Both the position numbers and the translations under genes were made by a program. Of a DNA stretch of 64,000 nt, positions 17,227 to 25,300 are shown piece by piece. The DNA comes from UBA2033 sp035345875 (GTDB lineage: Bacteria > Spirochaetota > Leptospiria > Leptospirales > Leptospiraceae): assembly GCA_035345875.1 (NCBI GenBank), contig DAORDH010000003.1:186001-250000 (forward strand), written 5' to 3'. A model generated the notes under the pieces. That model searched no databases, was not told where the DNA came from, and saw only the letters and a list, made by a program, of their open reading frames with translations. How positions within the stretch are numbered: position 1 is the stretch's first letter; the number at the start of each line of letters is the position of its first letter.

Positions 17227-18258
17227 CTATTGCTCCACACAGTAGACTCCAACACCTGTATTACAGGTCTGTGAATTGCCTGCATCGGAAAAGGAAAGAG
17301 TATTTGTGAAATTCCCATTTGCTCCATAAACCGAAACAGCCGCGGAACTTGTCCAATTGGAGCAATTACTAGCACTTGGTGTCCAAGATGTATCGCTATT
17401 TACTAAAATACCTGTATATATATTGGAAAAAGCGCCTACAACCGAGTTTGTTAAATTTCCACCCGATACTGCAAAAACAGAAGAAGCGTTAGTAGTTCCA
17501 ATGATAGTAGTTCCATCTTGTCTTCTATATTGTTTATTTGGTTTTAATACCCAATTGGTTGTTTGATTTCGAATAGTTGTTCCACCTGTCGTCATAAGAA
17601 TTGCTCTATAATTGGAAGGAGGCAAGCCAATCATGATTGCTCCATTGTTGCATTCTGTATCTATTCCCACAATCCCGTCGCCAAATGCACCCGGGATAGA
17701 GCCAAAATCCGCAGCTGGAGAAGCTGGGGCATGGGCGAATATACGGCAGAAGGCGGCCGCACTGCAAGAAGTTGCATACACATTTACTGTATAGTTTTGG
17801 GAACTCCCATCTTGTGCATAGACTGTATAGGTCATTGTGTAGGAAAAGTTGTTTGAGGTAACACCACTTGTTTGCGTGACTGCTCCAATTTTTACTGAGG
17901 AACCGTTATGTGTAAAGTTTGCGATTAGATTTTTCAAATTCGTATTTCCTGCTACAGTTACAGTTATGTTTGTTCCTGAGATTGCACCGGTTGCATTTGG
18001 TGTTTGTATGCCAAAGGATAAAATATCTTTAGTGCTTGCGAGTGAAGTTGGGGTATTTGTCTCGCTCGTTGTGGTTACTCCTGAGTTGCCTCTAGAATTT
18101 TGATTCGGTCTTATAAAGAGTAATGAGTAAATTGAATTCGTTTTATTATCTCCTGTTTGAAGGGATGTAGCTACTTCATGTTGTAGGAGAGGCCATCCTG
18201 TGCAATTGCAGTATAATAGTAAGATAAAAAGTATTAAGTGTTTTTTTGTATTTTTCAT
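17227..18258 (-). CDS. DUF1554 (leptospiral) lipoprotein
   Basis: 343 aa. The signal peptide leads to a lipobox-like LILLYCNC. Residues about 70-160 form a DUF5018/cadherin-like beta domain (ILSFGIQTPNATG...YTVYAQDGSSQNYTVNV). The C-terminal half (about 165-343) matches DUF1554, a leptospiral surface-protein domain with a C-type-lectin-like look (CRIFAHAP, GIVGIDTECN, LPPSNYRAILM, ...NCSNWTS...VYCVEQ). Codons and composition are somewhat more GC-rich than neighbours because of Thr/Ala/Gly repeats. First gene of the envelope operon reaching 15943. Probably surface-exposed; ligand unknown. Confidence 0.88.
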   Translation of the reverse strand: MKNTKKHLILFILLLYCNCTGWPLLQHEVATSLQTGDNKTNSIYSLLFIRPNQNSRGNSGVTTTSETNTPTSLASTKDILSFGIQTPNATGAISGTNITVTVAGNTNLKNLIANFTHNGSSVKIGAVTQTSGVTSNNFSYTMTYTVYAQDGSSQNYTVNVYATSCSAAAFCRIFAHAPASPAADFGSIPGAFGDGIVGIDTECNNGAIMIGLPPSNYRAILMTTGGTTIRNQTTNWVLKPNKQYRRQDGTTIIGTTNASSVFAVSGGNLTNSVVGAFSNIYTGILVNSDTSWTPSASNCSNWTSSAAVSVYGANGNFTNTLSFSDAGNSQTCNTGVGVYCVEQ

Positions 18259-18409
18259 ATGCGTTATTCTTTCCCAACCAATATCCAGATTTATTTTTTC
18301 AAAAAAAATGAAATTGAAATTGGTTTGGTTATTTTCTAATTTCTTAATTTGTTAAACGCAAGTAATTTCAGTTAAAATGATACTATGCTAATTCGAAAAT
18401 AAAACACTT

Positions 18410-18448
18410 CTAATTCGATGGAAGTATTCAATGCTACTATCGAATTAG
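18410..18448. repeat. Perfect 10-bp inverted repeat (ctaattcgat/atcgaattag)
   Basis: Arms at 18410-18419 and 18439-18448 with a 19-nt spacer. A further ctaattcga lies just upstream (about 18389), and one identical arm is present at 5717-5726 in another intergenic region. It could be a regulator-binding palindrome or a dispersed repeat. Confidence 0.5.
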
Positions 18449-18660
18449 TCTTCATAAAATCTTTGTATTAAGTTCACTTAAAGATGTTTCAAGGGATAAA
18501 AGAAGAAAGATCGACCTAGATAAAAACCTTTCGAAATTTTTAGAGGAAAGAAATAAAAGAGTAATCCAGATACTTGAATTAGCTAGTAAAAGTCAGTAAT
18601 ATTCAATACAAATAGAATCTTTTGGAACTTGTAGGTAGAGATATCTTAAAGAATTATTAA

Positions 18661-18685
18661 TAACTTACCTTATATTATCATTGCT
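18661..18685. repeat. 25-bp repeat copy (matches end of the 20672 element)
   Basis: Matches 20672-20696 in 23 of 25 positions in the same orientation (differences at the 6th and 13th bases). Together they flank the two minus-strand genes at 18703-20643. This copy lies 17 bp past the glycosidase-like gene stop. Confidence 0.65.
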
Positions 18686-18702
18686 GATGCAAGTTACAAG
18701 AA

Positions 18703-19416
18703 TCACTTCTCTTTGATAGCAGCAATAATAATACTAAAATCTCCCTCTAGTTCTTCTAAGTTTTTCTCTGGAATGAATGCTTTTGAAACAAATCCATCCA
18801 GATAAAGAGCATTTAAACATTCTCGGTCTTCAAAAAACTTTGCAAATTGGTATAAGTTGATTTTATTTTTAGAAATGGCAAATATCAATTTGCCGCTATC
18901 TAATATACAAACTCCATTTCGAATATGATAATTCTTTGAATCTTGATGAAATCCTTTGTGGATTTTTTTATTTATTATTAGCATAGGTCCAGATTGGGTT
19001 GCATACTCAATTGTTTCATCGTAGGTAAAGGTAGAGGAAGGAACAATATTTGCTTTTTTATTTTTAGTTAGATAGAAAACACCGTTAGGGTTCATATAAA
19101 AATTCCCATAACCGGATTTTAGATTGATAGCTGTTTCCATTTTTCCAGATTCAATATAGAGTCCAAGAGGATTTAAGTCTTCTTTAAAGATACCTCCATT
19201 CATTGCAAAGATTAGAGTATTGTTTAAATGGTTTTTTAGTGATCCAATATTTCGAAAGTGATTTCCGTTTTCATCTTTACTAAAAAATTTTATATCAACT
19301 AGGTTGGGATCAATCTCGGTATAAACAATCTCAGGATAATTGAATTCATGTAAATAATAAGTCCCACTTACTAAAAGAAAAATAAAGATAATAATAAGTT
19401 TTGTTTTTATTCTCAT
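18703..19416 (-). CDS. Phosphodiester glycosidase-family (DUF2233/NAGPA-like) exported protein
   Basis: From the ATG at 19416, about 237 aa with an N-terminal hydrophobic anchor or signal (KLIIIFIFLLVSGTYYL). Family motifs are visible: FAMNGGIFKEDLNPLGLYIE, GYGNFYMNPNGVFYL, ATQSGPMLIIN, HIRNGVCILDSGKLIFAIS and NALYLDGFVSKAF. The family includes the uncovering enzyme NAGPA and YigE; members are thought to hydrolyse GlcNAc-1-phosphodiester-type bonds on exported glycans. Substrate here is unknown. An in-frame start 12 codons upstream is possible. It is one of two genes lying between direct copies of a 25-bp repeat. Confidence 0.8.
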   Translation of the reverse strand: MRIKTKLIIIFIFLLVSGTYYLHEFNYPEIVYTEIDPNLVDIKFFSKDENGNHFRNIGSLKNHLNNTLIFAMNGGIFKEDLNPLGLYIESGKMETAINLKSGYGNFYMNPNGVFYLTKNKKANIVPSSTFTYDETIEYATQSGPMLIINKKIHKGFHQDSKNYHIRNGVCILDSGKLIFAISKNKINLYQFAKFFEDRECLNALYLDGFVSKAFIPEKNLEELEGDFSIIIAAIKEK

Positions 19417-19722
19417 ACTATAGTTAATAAATAGAATATTTTTATTTTGCAAAATTTTTTAAAAAAATAAATTTATTTTAAATCGAATCATGAACTTAAA
19501 ATATTCATCCTTCCTCAAAATATACGAGTAATAAATTAATCTCATTTCTTATGAAACTGTTAAACGAATAGTAAAGATTCGAATCATTGTTAAACATACT
19601 ATCTCCATTGTGATACGTTTTCCTATAAATAAAAACCGAGTGAGTAAAAAAATCATAACAACACTCAAAAATAATTATTTTAGAGGACGATAGTTTCTAC
19701 ATTTATAAACTGCAGCAACATA

Positions 19723-20643
19723 TTATTTCAATTCAATACTTTGCAGAATTGGCTTCCAATGATTTTTAGAAAAATCAGGATTTCCTTCTTCTTGTAATTG
19801 AATCGATATAAATTTTCCATTCTTCCATTTTACTTTTGCACGGCTTACCCATATTTTTTTTATAAGTTTATTATTTTCTAATAATTGCAACTCTACCTGA
19901 CTTTCATTTGGTAGTGTGTCTTTTTTTTTGAGAATTGGGATGATTTTCGCTTTATACTGATCTCCATATCCATAAACATCTTTATAATCTTTTTTGAATT
20001 CTTCGCGAGAGATAGATAAGATAATTTTTGAATCCATTTTATAATGTTTGTCATAAAATTCATGGGTTTTGTAATCTTCATAATAATTAGGGAGTTCTAA
20101 ACATATTTCGCCACCACATAATATTTTATTTCCTGATTTAGGTATAATAACGTCTCTTTGTCGGCTTAAGGTGTTTAGAATTTGATTCCATAGCTTATCA
20201 TTCCTTTTTTTGGGAGTATACCTAATTTTCCCAATTGATGAATTCAATCGAAAAGAGGCAAAATAAAAAAATTCATCCTTTGATTTAGGGAAAGATATCA
20301 TCAGAGTATAAAATTCGAAATTAGAACCCTTAAAGTTTTTGGTTTCTTCTAATTTAATTTCTGGTGAATTTGTGAATGGTTTCATAGTAGTTTTTGTAAA
20401 TATCTCAGGTGTAACTGATTCTGGGAAATCTTCAAATTCTATATGTATTTCTCCTTTTTCATCCTCTGTTTCATTTGAATCCTTGGTTCCAAAAAAAATA
20501 GAATGCTCTGCAATTAACGTATCTGGAAGGGATAGGTAGAGATGATTTAAATCCCATTTGATATATTTATTCTCCATGTGCTGAGAATATAAATTAGAAT
20601 TTAAAAAAAATGCAAATGAAAAAATGAAGGTAAATAGAAACAT
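19723..20643 (-). CDS. Exported protein, unknown
   Basis: 306 aa from the ATG at 20643, chosen because GGAG lies 8 nt upstream and a signal peptide follows at once (MFLFTFIFSFAFFLNSNLYS). The mature protein is polar, beta-rich and Lys-rich, with two related halves that each contain a strand-turn pattern and a C-x4-C (ILCGGEICLELPNYYEDY). No family recognised. A GTG further upstream at 20679 would start inside the inverted-repeat element and is not needed. Its leader region is contributed by that element, so its promoter may be too. Confidence 0.7.
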   Translation of the reverse strand: MFLFTFIFSFAFFLNSNLYSQHMENKYIKWDLNHLYLSLPDTLIAEHSIFFGTKDSNETEDEKGEIHIEFEDFPESVTPEIFTKTTMKPFTNSPEIKLEETKNFKGSNFEFYTLMISFPKSKDEFFYFASFRLNSSIGKIRYTPKKRNDKLWNQILNTLSRQRDVIIPKSGNKILCGGEICLELPNYYEDYKTHEFYDKHYKMDSKIILSISREEFKKDYKDVYGYGDQYKAKIIPILKKKDTLPNESQVELQLLENNKLIKKIWVSRAKVKWKNGKFISIQLQEEGNPDFSKNHWKPILQSIELK

Positions 20644-20671
20644 ATATTCGTTACTCCTTTTTTTATTTATA

Positions 20672-20903
20672 TAACTCACCTTACATTATCATTGCTTAAC
20701 AAAAGCAATGATTGAGTTTGGGTGAACCAAACGTTCAAATGAAGTTTGCGCCTAGCGGCGGGCTTTCCTCCCATCGCTTTTCGCTCCCCATCAGCCGAAG
20801 CTATAAAGCAGGCTATTGAAATTATTAGTTTATTAGCTTTATCTAATATTCTAATTTCCTTTATCATACTGATCAATTTCTATCTTCTGTGTAAGGTGAG
20901 TTA
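20672..20903. mobile_element. 232-bp inverted-repeat-bounded element (MITE-like)
   Basis: taactcaccttac at 20672-20684 is the exact reverse complement of gtaaggtgagtta at 20891-20903. Just inside the left end is a perfect 10-bp hairpin (atcattgctt 20688-20697 / aagcaatgat 20703-20712, 5-nt loop). The interior is far more GC-rich than the surroundings (for example around 20747-20800). No transposase is encoded. TA at both borders would fit a TA-target (IS630/mariner-like) element, but no longer target duplication is clear. Confidence 0.6.
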
Positions 20904-21470
20904 ATAAGTCTTTTTATAAATTGTGCAACTCAAATAGTTCGGGATGCTGCTGGAACGAAAAGATATGAGGATATAATTCAAGTTCCACAGAAGGTAATCA
21001 AATTCATTTTAGTCGAAAATTCTGTTTACATGGTTGTAAATGTGAAAGAAAAAAAGTCATACGAGAATAAAGTAAGAGTGGAAGAGCGATGTTATCTTGT
21101 GCAAAACTTTGAGAGACTTGTTATTACTCTTGATGTTGCTGATTATATTCATTGTCCAAAGATTTATAATCAATTATATGATGTTCAGGAAATCCTATCA
21201 AAGAATTACAAGGCAATGTTATTTATTCAAGAAAAGATTGCTATTGTTTCTCAAAAATGTCCGCACAAAAATTCTGCGACCGAAAATTTTAATAATTCCG
21301 TAAAAGAAAATTTAGATTTTTTATCTGCCAATGTTCCAAACTATGTAGAAAAATTTGCAAATAGACTACCGGATGAAATGGAAAAAATTGCAGCAAATCC
21401 TACACATTATCCGCTAGAACCTCTACTTGACAGTGAACAACAAGAATATCGTTATAGCAAATTTTTGTAG
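20895..21470 (+). pseudogene. 5'-truncated lipoprotein-like gene
   Basis: The frame is open from the right end of the inverted-repeat element, with no ATG, GTG or TTG until 21030. Yet the reading before 21030 looks coding: ELISLFINCATQIVRDAAG, resembling the end of a lipoprotein signal peptide with Cys in a lipobox, followed by TKRYEDIIQVPQKVIKFILV. The signal-peptide start is therefore missing, apparently cut off where the element begins. A shorter product from the ATG at 21030 (146 aa, MVVNVKEKKSYENKV...) is possible but would lack secretion. Family unknown. Confidence 0.55.
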
Positions 21471-21579
21471 TTCTGGAAAATATTTTTCCAAGTATCCAAA
21501 CGAATTATATATTTTTTGGATCTTTTTCATATAAAAGAAGATAGCAAGAAAATTAAAAAACTGAGAAATTAAAAATTTT

Positions 21580-22164
21580 TTACTTTTTATTAGAAGATGA
21601 TACTTGAAACATCGCTTCTAATTCTAATTTTATACTCGTATCAAACTCTGGAACGATAGTCTCTGTCTCGCTATAAGTTTTTATTTCAGAATATCTTTCC
21701 TCTTTTGGTTTTTGATACACTTCAACTGTATTATTATTTAAATTAAAAAGCCAGTATTCAGGAATTTTTGCTTCTGCATAAATGTTCGCCATTTCTCTAT
21801 CTTCTGCGAGAGTAGAAAGGGAAACTTCAATCACAAGTTCTGCTGTAGTAGGATGCGATTCAGAATAGTCCTCCAGATTTCCGGATATGATAGAAATATT
21901 TTGCTCAGGTTCCGACCGAGTGAGTGTGAGCGGTTGCTCCGATCGTAAATGCAACTTTTTGGAAATTTTATCACTGAAAAAATTCATTATTCGTAATATC
22001 ATTGTTGCGTGCTTGGGTGATTTAGGTATCTTCTGTATTACAACTCCCTCAATTAATTCCGTTCTTTTAGAGAGAAATCCCATTTCTCCGAGAGCATGGT
22101 ATTCTCGAATAGAGATTAGGTGCGTTCTGCTTTTTATGCTTGGTAAATCCAAAATTGCGCTCAT
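21580..22164 (-). CDS. Uma2-family (DUF820) protein, probably inactive nuclease
   Basis: 194 aa with the family layout: LIEGVVIQKIPKSPKHA near the N-terminus, then SEPEQNISII, LVIEVSLSTLAEDREMANIYAEAKIPEYWLFN. In active-looking relatives these read EPDI and DR..K...YA, giving the PD-(D/E)xK acidic residue and lysine. Here the Asp is Asn and the Lys is missing, with one residue fewer between DR and YA. The Glu in VIEVS is kept. A stand-alone gene between intergenic spacers. The family's biological role is unsettled, often linked to mobile DNA. Confidence 0.82.
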   Translation of the reverse strand: MSAILDLPSIKSRTHLISIREYHALGEMGFLSKRTELIEGVVIQKIPKSPKHATMILRIMNFFSDKISKKLHLRSEQPLTLTRSEPEQNISIISGNLEDYSESHPTTAELVIEVSLSTLAEDREMANIYAEAKIPEYWLFNLNNNTVEVYQKPKEERYSEIKTYSETETIVPEFDTSIKLELEAMFQVSSSNKK

Positions 22165-22289
22165 ACGAGTAGTTTTACAAAAAGTTTCCTAGATTGTCAA
22201 AACCACTTTTTCTAAACGATTTCGTTTTTAAAAAAGTCTTGCAGGACTATAATTGAGAATTAGGATTAAGAGCAGGAGAGGGTATTACA

Positions 22290-22862
22290 ATGGACTATCA
22301 GCAAAAAGGTTTTGAAAAATTAAAACAAGGGCTTGGAACTTCGCTCGTTTTTCTTGCGATTCTTTGGGGAATTGTGATTTCGGATTTTATTCTTCCAATG
22401 GATTTTACAACGTTAGGTGTATATCCTCGAAGTTTGTTTGGTTTAATTGGAATACCACTTGCTGTATTTTTACATTCTGGTTTTTCTCATTTAGCATCTA
22501 ATTCGCTTCCACTCTTAGTTCTGATGACAACAATTCTGATTTTTTATCCCAAGGTTGCATTTCCTTCTATGTTTTTTATGGTAATCTATACAAATATTTT
22601 AGTTTGGATCTTTGGGAGATCTGCTTATCATGTGGGGGCGAGTGGTCTTGTCTATTCACTGGTTGCATTTTTAATTGCAGCAGGATATTATAAGAAGCGA
22701 CCTCTTTTTGCGTTAGTTGCACTTGTAATTGGATTTTTATATGGAGGACTTGTTTGGGGAGTCTTCCCAGGCTTTGTAGGTTGGTATGTTTCCTGGGAGT
22801 CTCATTTGTTTGGAGCGATCGTCGGAGTTTATTTAGCTCATTTTTATAAAAAAGATTTATAA
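22290..22862 (+). CDS. Rhomboid-family intramembrane serine protease
   Basis: 190 aa, about six transmembrane helices. The catalytic serine is in HVGASGLVYS (Ser118) and the catalytic histidine in WESHLFGAIVGVY (His172). The HSGFSHLASNSLPLLVL motif of the family is present near residue 62-78. It cleaves transmembrane substrates within the inner membrane; its target is unknown. GGAGAGGGT lies upstream of the ATG. It is monocistronic, converging on the Spo0M-like gene 20 nt downstream. Confidence 0.93.
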   Translation: MDYQQKGFEKLKQGLGTSLVFLAILWGIVISDFILPMDFTTLGVYPRSLFGLIGIPLAVFLHSGFSHLASNSLPLLVLMTTILIFYPKVAFPSMFFMVIYTNILVWIFGRSAYHVGASGLVYSLVAFLIAAGYYKKRPLFALVALVIGFLYGGLVWGVFPGFVGWYVSWESHLFGAIVGVYLAHFYKKDL

Positions 22863-22881
22863 ATCTAAAGGCTAATCGGTA

Positions 22882-23283
22882 TTAGACGACAGTGATTTCT
22901 TGCACACCCCAAACATCTTGTCCGCTGATATCGAGTAAAACTTTTATATAATGTTTGATTGCAGAAGAGGTGATTAAATTGTCCTTTGGAATTTTCAGCT
23001 GAAAAGGAACTGTGATTACTTCTTTAGGCTCTAGCACATAATCATTTAAACTTACAATTCCAACTTTTTCATCTGATTCTTTGGTTTTATTTTGATCTTT
23101 CAACTCTTCAACAGTTAAAATATATAAAATAATTTTCTCAATTGTGACTGGATATTCTCCACCTGTAAATGTCGCGATTCCCTTTACACTTTCTTGCATT
23201 GAAGCCTTGTTTTTGAAAAGTTTAACTTCAACTGTTGGTGAACCGGAACCAACCATACTTTTTAGTGAATCTATAAATCCCAT
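22882..23283 (-). CDS. Spo0M-like (SpoOM) arrestin-fold protein
   Basis: 133 aa from the ATG at 23283. This start is favoured because GGAG is only correctly spaced for it, lying directly against the ATG two codons upstream. The pattern PTVEVKLFKNKASMQESVKGIATFTGGEYPVTIEKI, with the PFQLKIP segment, fits the SpoOM family, which has an arrestin-like beta fold and acts in sporulation control in Bacillus. Spirochaetes do not sporulate, so the role must differ. It begins 10 nt after the cyclase gene stop and is surely co-transcribed with it, suggesting a link to cyclic-nucleotide signalling. Confidence 0.82.
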   Translation of the reverse strand: MGFIDSLKSMVGSGSPTVEVKLFKNKASMQESVKGIATFTGGEYPVTIEKIILYILTVEELKDQNKTKESDEKVGIVSLNDYVLEPKEVITVPFQLKIPKDNLITSSAIKHYIKVLLDISGQDVWGVQEITVV

Positions 23284-23293
23284 ATTCATCTCC

Positions 23294-25120
23294 TCAATCT
23301 AAAATCAATCTAACTAATTCTGAACTTTCTTCAAAGCCTTTTAAATTTGAAGCAAAAATTTCTGTTTGAATTTTTTCTTTTACTAGAAGGCTTTTAACAT
23401 CATTGTCTTCATACATTACTTTAGTAATTACAATATCGCCACCCTTGCATTTTCCTTCCACGCGAGCAGCAAGATTGACTGTTTTCCCAAAATAATCTAG
23501 CTTTTCATTTTGATTTACCGCGAGGACTGGACCGGAATGGATTCCTACTTTCAATACAATCACATTTTCCCCGTATTCTTTTTTGTTTAACTCTCTTAAT
23601 TCTCTTTGGATTTGGAGAGCGTAGGAAACAGCATTGACAGGTAATAAAAACACACCCATAATAGCGTCGCCTATCGTTTTTACAATCGCTCCATCAAATT
23701 TTGAAATATTTCGAATTAAAATATCAAAATGACTACTCACAGCTTTATAGGCAAAGGCATCGCCTCTTGTATTATAAAACTCTGTTGAGCCTTTCAAATC
23801 TGTAAATAAAACAGATAGATTCTTAATCCCAATTTCCTCTCCTGGTCTTAACACTTGAGAAGAAAATAATTCTCTGAATTCCTGCTTTGCCGTTACTTCT
23901 GCTGCTGTTACAATATTTTCTAACCAAACTGCATGTTCTAACTTAATGGTAATTTCTTCCTTAGGATTTGGGTTGGTGAGTAGAATTCTTTTCTTTCCAA
24001 GAGAAGTTTTTACTTCTTCATTTTTTGCTCCAGTATAATGAATCGTATCTATCTTATCACCTGTTTCACTGACTTGGATTTGGAGAGTATAGTTATTTTG
24101 CAAACTATAGATTTTATAGATTCCTGGGAGGAGTGAATATTCAATTTCTTCTGTTTGATTTGGTGCAACTCGAATTTGAGATTTTAAATGAGGGGTGCTT
24201 CCTGGACCTGACGCACAGTAGATTCCGGAAACTACTTTTCGAATAGAAGGATTTGGTGTAAACGTTAGTTCTACAGATTTATCGAAATCGGCATTGTAGT
24301 CAATATTACAGGAAGAACAGTGAACTTTTTTTTCCATTTCCGCTAGAGTCTTGTAACTTGATTTTGCTCCACGACAAGCTGGACAAAGTAGATCCCAGTT
24401 TAAATCAAAAAATCCTTCTTTTGTTCCTCGAAGGAAAAAGTCTAACACATCCTTTTTGTCTTCATGCCAAATTGCTGCGAGTCTGTAAGGTCGAATTTTT
24501 ACTAAATCGATTTCTTGTGACTTTAAAATAAAGGAGGCAACTAGATTGGATAAAGTATCGTTATGCGATATTGTAGCAAATTTATGAAGTAGGGGAGATA
24601 GGTCATGAAATTCTAGATTGTGTTTGATTTCTGTAATTCCAATATTGTATGTATTCTCTTTCGAATGTTCAATTTGTCTGTAGTAATTTTTGAATTTAGG
24701 AATTACATCAAAGTTAAATTTTAGATACATAATAGGTGTGAGCAATTTAAAACGTAAAATCACCCGCATAGTAGTTTGAATCAATGTATGCTCTCTATCA
24801 ATTTCTTTTAATTCCAGTCTATGTATGAATCGAATGAAGGGACCTTTTGTATATTCTCTTACGATTTGGAAAAATTTACCCTCTACCCATTCCGATGATT
24901 TTTCTTCGAACTCAAAATGGAATCCGGTATTTTTTTGGGAACCTTGTTTCTTGCTTCCGCCTTGTGGTAGGGGAAAATCCCTGTAAGCCATTGCCGGCTC
25001 ACTTAGAAACTGATTTGCTCTATCAGTGTCTGATACATATTGCCAAACTTTTCCAAGATTCGCTTTCACTTCTATTTCGAAAGTAAAGAAAGACTCATTT
25101 GATTGGGTTTCGTAGTGCAT
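23294..25120 (-). CDS. Class III adenylate/guanylate cyclase with SRPBCC-like and DUF5939 regions
   Basis: 608 aa. Residues about 10-140 resemble an SRPBCC lipid- or ligand-binding fold (KVWQYVSDTDRANQFL). A middle DUF5939-type region includes a zinc-ribbon (CPACRG...CSSCN, about 245-270). The C-terminal class III cyclase domain (about 430-600) has both metal-binding aspartates (LFTDLKGSTEF and KTIGDAIMGVF) and NLAARVEG with the transition-state Asn/Arg. Cytoplasmic, no membrane segment. It should make cAMP or cGMP; substrate choice cannot be fixed by eye. First gene of a two-gene operon with the Spo0M-like protein. Confidence 0.9.
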   Translation of the reverse strand: MHYETQSNESFFTFEIEVKANLGKVWQYVSDTDRANQFLSEPAMAYRDFPLPQGGSKKQGSQKNTGFHFEFEEKSSEWVEGKFFQIVREYTKGPFIRFIHRLELKEIDREHTLIQTTMRVILRFKLLTPIMYLKFNFDVIPKFKNYYRQIEHSKENTYNIGITEIKHNLEFHDLSPLLHKFATISHNDTLSNLVASFILKSQEIDLVKIRPYRLAAIWHEDKKDVLDFFLRGTKEGFFDLNWDLLCPACRGAKSSYKTLAEMEKKVHCSSCNIDYNADFDKSVELTFTPNPSIRKVVSGIYCASGPGSTPHLKSQIRVAPNQTEEIEYSLLPGIYKIYSLQNNYTLQIQVSETGDKIDTIHYTGAKNEEVKTSLGKKRILLTNPNPKEEITIKLEHAVWLENIVTAAEVTAKQEFRELFSSQVLRPGEEIGIKNLSVLFTDLKGSTEFYNTRGDAFAYKAVSSHFDILIRNISKFDGAIVKTIGDAIMGVFLLPVNAVSYALQIQRELRELNKKEYGENVIVLKVGIHSGPVLAVNQNEKLDYFGKTVNLAARVEGKCKGGDIVITKVMYEDNDVKSLLVKEKIQTEIFASNLKGFEESSELVRLILD

Positions 25121-25300
25121 GCATACGAACTATAATCAATGAAATTAAAAGTAAACTCTTTATTTGCCCTATGTAGTATTGGAGGGAATAGAATTGTAAT
25201 ATTAAAACAATTTTTTCTCTTGCTAAAAATAAAAGAGTAAATAAGATATAATTTTGTAAATTCATTGAGAGTCTACATTCAATACATTCAGGAGAAAAGT

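Larger units (their letters stand above)
18259..18702. other. Intergenic region with repeats and a coding remnant
   Basis: 444 bp. It holds the inverted repeat at 18410-18448, one copy of a 25-bp repeat at 18661-18685, and an open plus-strand frame about 18414-18599 without any usual start codon. That frame ends DVSRDKRRKIDLDKN...VIQILELASKSQ and may be the tail of a deleted gene. No complete gene is supported. Confidence 0.45.

Noticed and set aside
17357..18103. Several plus-strand frames opposite the DUF1554 lipoprotein gene
   Set aside because: Antisense to a well-supported gene with repetitive Thr/Ala/Gly codons; no ribosome sites or protein motifs.
18414..18599. Open plus-strand frame ending ILELASKSQ
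   Set aside because: No usual start codon; at best the tail of a deleted gene, mentioned under the intergenic entry.
20676..20876. 66-aa minus-strand frame inside the inverted-repeat element
   Set aside because: Spans the GC-rich interior and the hairpin, has no ribosome site and reads like translated noncoding repeat.
18661..20903. Integron cassette array with attC sites
   Set aside because: The repeats begin TAAC and end GTTA, but the core-site consensus (GTTRRRY) is not met, the element is too long for attC, and no integrase is seen.
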